DNA of 64,000 nt from Loripinus fragilis (taxonomy: Eukaryota; Mollusca; Bivalvia; Lucinida; Lucinidae). The notes under the pieces were generated by a model. That model did no database searches and was not told the DNA's origin. It saw nothing but the letters and a program-made list of their open reading frames with translations. The stretch is from the NCBI GenBank assembly GCA_964019695.1, contig OZ026515.1:43329994-43393993 (forward strand), read 5' to 3'. Within the stretch, counting starts at the first letter, position 1. Each line of letters begins with the position of its first letter. Below are positions 61,901 through 64,000 of this stretch, piece after piece. Both the position numbers and the translations under genes were made by a program.

Positions 61901-63240
61901 ATTAATGAATAATGGTGTGACCACTCTAGCTCATTCATTTTTGATTGGATCTTCTTCATTCTTGCAGTAAACCGACAATATCTAGGATGGGTTCAAAATT
62001 CAGCAGGATCCGACCAGGGACTTATGAGTTACCTGCCCTTGAGCATTTGGAAAAAAACCCTATAGACTTATAATGGGAGAAATGTTGCAACCACTCTAGT
62101 GCTTTAAATTTTGAATGGATCTTCTTCATTCTTGCATACAAAAAGGACAACTATTAAAGCATGGATGAGTTTTAATTTCGTCAAGATCCCATCACCTATT
62201 TTGGAGTTAGCTCCCCTTGAGCATCTTAAAAATAGATGGATAATGTTGTGACTGCTCTAGCGTCTACATTTTGATTGGATCTTCTTTATTCTTTCATCTA
62301 ACAAGGACACTCATAAAAGATTGGATGAGTTTGAATTTCTGCAGGATCTGACGAAGGATTTATGAGTTAGCTGCCCTTGAGCATCTTGAAAAATCACCAT
62401 AGACTAATAATGGGAGAAATGTTGTGACCACTCTAGTGCTTTCAATTTTAAATGGATCTTTTTTATTCTTGCAGATAAGAAAGACAACTATAAAAGCTTG
62501 AATGAGTTTGAATTTCCTCAAGATCCCATCACCTATTATGGAGTTAGCTCTCCTTGATCATCTTAAAAATTGATGGATAATGTTGTGACCACTCTAGCGC
62601 CTTCATTTTTGATTGGATCTTCTTCATTCTTGCAGGTAACAAGGTCAACTATAAAAGCTTAGATGGGTTCAAAATTTGGCCAGATCAGACCTGCGACTGT
62701 GGAGTTAGCTGCCCTTGAGCATCTTAAAAAATCCCCATAGACTTATAATGGGAGAATTGTTGTGACAACTCTAGTGCTTTCATTTTATAATAGATCATAT
62801 TCTTCCTTGCAGATAAGAAGGACAACTATAAAAGCTTGGATGAGTTTGAATTCAGTCAAGATCCCATCACCTATTATGGAGTTAGCTGCTCTTGAGCATC
62901 TAAAAAATTAATTGATAATGTTGTGACCACTCTAGCACCTTCATTTTTTATTGCATCTTCTTCATTCTTTCAGGTAACAAGGACAACCATAAAAGCTTGG
63001 ATGAGTTTAATTTAAAGTAGAACCAACTTTAGACTGTGGAGTTAACTTCCCTTGAGCATAAAAAGTCTGCATAGACTTACAATGGGAGATCTGTTGTGAC
63101 CACTCTAGCACCTTCATTTTTGAATGGATCTCCCTCATTTGTAGGTATCAAGGACTTCCATAAGAGTTTGAATGAGTTTGATTTTCTGCAACACCCATCC
63201 ACCAGCTACATAGTTAGCTGCCCTTGAGCATCTAAAATAT
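58924..63240. repeat. Tandem array, alternating ~150-180-bp units with ~2-kb higher-order period
   Basis: Two related unit types alternate. Type 1 has GGATGGGTTCGAAATTCAGC, AGGGACTTATGAGTTACCTG. Type 2 has TTGGATGAGTTTGAATTTCG, AAGATCCCATCACC. Both begin GTTGTGACCACTCTAG and end in GCCCTTGAGC-like sequence. A distinctive order beginning TTTGATTTGTTC...CTTGCAGGTAACAAGGAC at about 58922 recurs at about 60931. No open frame of significance. Confidence 0.93.
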
Positions 63241-63394
63241 AACTATTAGGCCTTGAGCTGGCTATAGACCCCCCTCCCCCCCCCAGGGGGAATTTTGTAC
63301 ACTATGATTTTCTGAAACTACATTATATAAGACACAAAATAAAAGATGTTAGCCCTCTGAGAGTGGCAGCGTTAACGTGTAACATCACGTTACA

Positions 63395-63965
63395 TATGTT
63401 ACCCCCCAAAATAGCATTAAATGTCCCTGATAATGTCTCAACCATGACATGTTCGTACATATTTGCATGCTGACACAGGTTTATGATCTTCTTATAACAC
63501 AGTTACATATTTTTCGTATTAATTTTATAAATATCTTGAGTTATTACCGTTATATACGCTACTTAATGTTTCCTGCATTATTTCCGAGTATCGGTATGGT
63601 ATTTATTGAATATACTTGTATTACATCTGTCACAGAATATAGTTAATCTATAAGACTGCTACTTAAATGATTTAAAGTTCTGTATTACGGTTGCTTTCAC
63701 TATTTTTCAGGCCCATGTTATGTATGTTACCTTCAAAATAGCATTAAATATTCTAGTTAATGTCTCTAACAAGCCCTGTTTATACTTATTTGCATGCTGG
63801 CACAGGTTTATGTACTTCTTCTAACAAGGTATACCTATCTTAAGTATTCATTTAATAAATGCCCAGAGCTATAACTGTTATGTGTGTTACCAAATGATAC
63901 ATGAGCTATTCTGAGTATCTGTATAGCAATTGTTGACTATACATGTATAAAGTCAGAGAATCTAA
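63395..63965. repeat. Diverged direct duplication, ~320-bp period
   Basis: ATGTTACCCCCCAAAATAGC, ATTTGCATGCTGACACAGGT and TATTGAATATACTTGTA in the first copy correspond to ATGTTACCTTCAAAATAGC, ATTTGCATGCTGGCACAGGT and GTTGACTATACATGTA in the second (from about 63715). Confidence 0.75.
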
Positions 63966-64000
63966 AAAATGGACAGCTCAGTTCTGGGCAGGGTATATGG

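Noticed and set aside
58924..63240. CRISPR-like array of regular repeats
   Set aside because: Units are 150-180 bases, spacers are not unique, and the context is eukaryotic intronic satellite.

Overview
The window looks like nuclear DNA from a heterodont bivalve mollusc. It is AT-rich and intron-rich, and it is crowded with tRNA-derived SINEs, short palindromic elements, DNA transposon derivatives and simple repeats, with few real coding exons. Bivalve assignment is inference from repeat types: the SINE with 'GTGGCTCAGTGGTAGAGTG' and 'GGTTCGAGCC' boxes, the hairpins with AAACAG...GGACCC flanks, and the 'TTAGCTCACCAGAGCC' repeat. I see no rRNA, functional tRNA, CRISPR or bacterial-style operon.

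Layout. 1-7 kb: two minisatellites (53-bp and ~60-bp units), a SINE, a TTAA-flanked MITE and a recent 231-bp duplication. 7.1-10.3 kb: a MITE, then a frameshifted, 5'-truncated non-LTR retrotransposon (endonuclease, RT). 10.3-17.3 kb: old repeats, a Penelope-like RT relic (minus strand) and the 3' end of an RNase H-bearing LINE whose empty-site relatives lie at 31 kb. 17.3-24.15 kb: a nested stack, with outer element C carrying element B (8-bp target duplication) and element D (9-bp target duplication, ~290-bp inverted ends). 24.5-28.9 kb: a ~160-bp tandem array broken by a hAT-like element (F, itself carrying G) and by element E, which holds a ~511-bp (TACA)n tract. B and E share end sequences. 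30.3-33.6 kb: several further MITEs.

Genes. From 34.16 kb to beyond the right edge, the plus strand carries the 5' part of a FIRRM (C1orf112/FLIP) orthologue, the FIGNL1 partner in homologous recombination. Six exons with matching phases and splice sites are seen; one short exon between the first and second is not located. Inside its fourth visible intron, on the minus strand, is a complete five-coding-exon gene (45.09-51.52 kb) for a ~236-residue protein with no signal peptide. It may have a beta-trefoil (FGF/IL-1-like) fold. A MITE supplies its likely polyadenylation signal.

The gene introns hold at least three families of perfect or near-perfect hairpins. Between paralogous copies the two arms differ by paired changes, so complementarity is kept while sequence drifts. 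From 56.4 kb to the end the window is almost all tandem repeat: a ~190-bp unit, then an array with a ~2-kb higher-order period.
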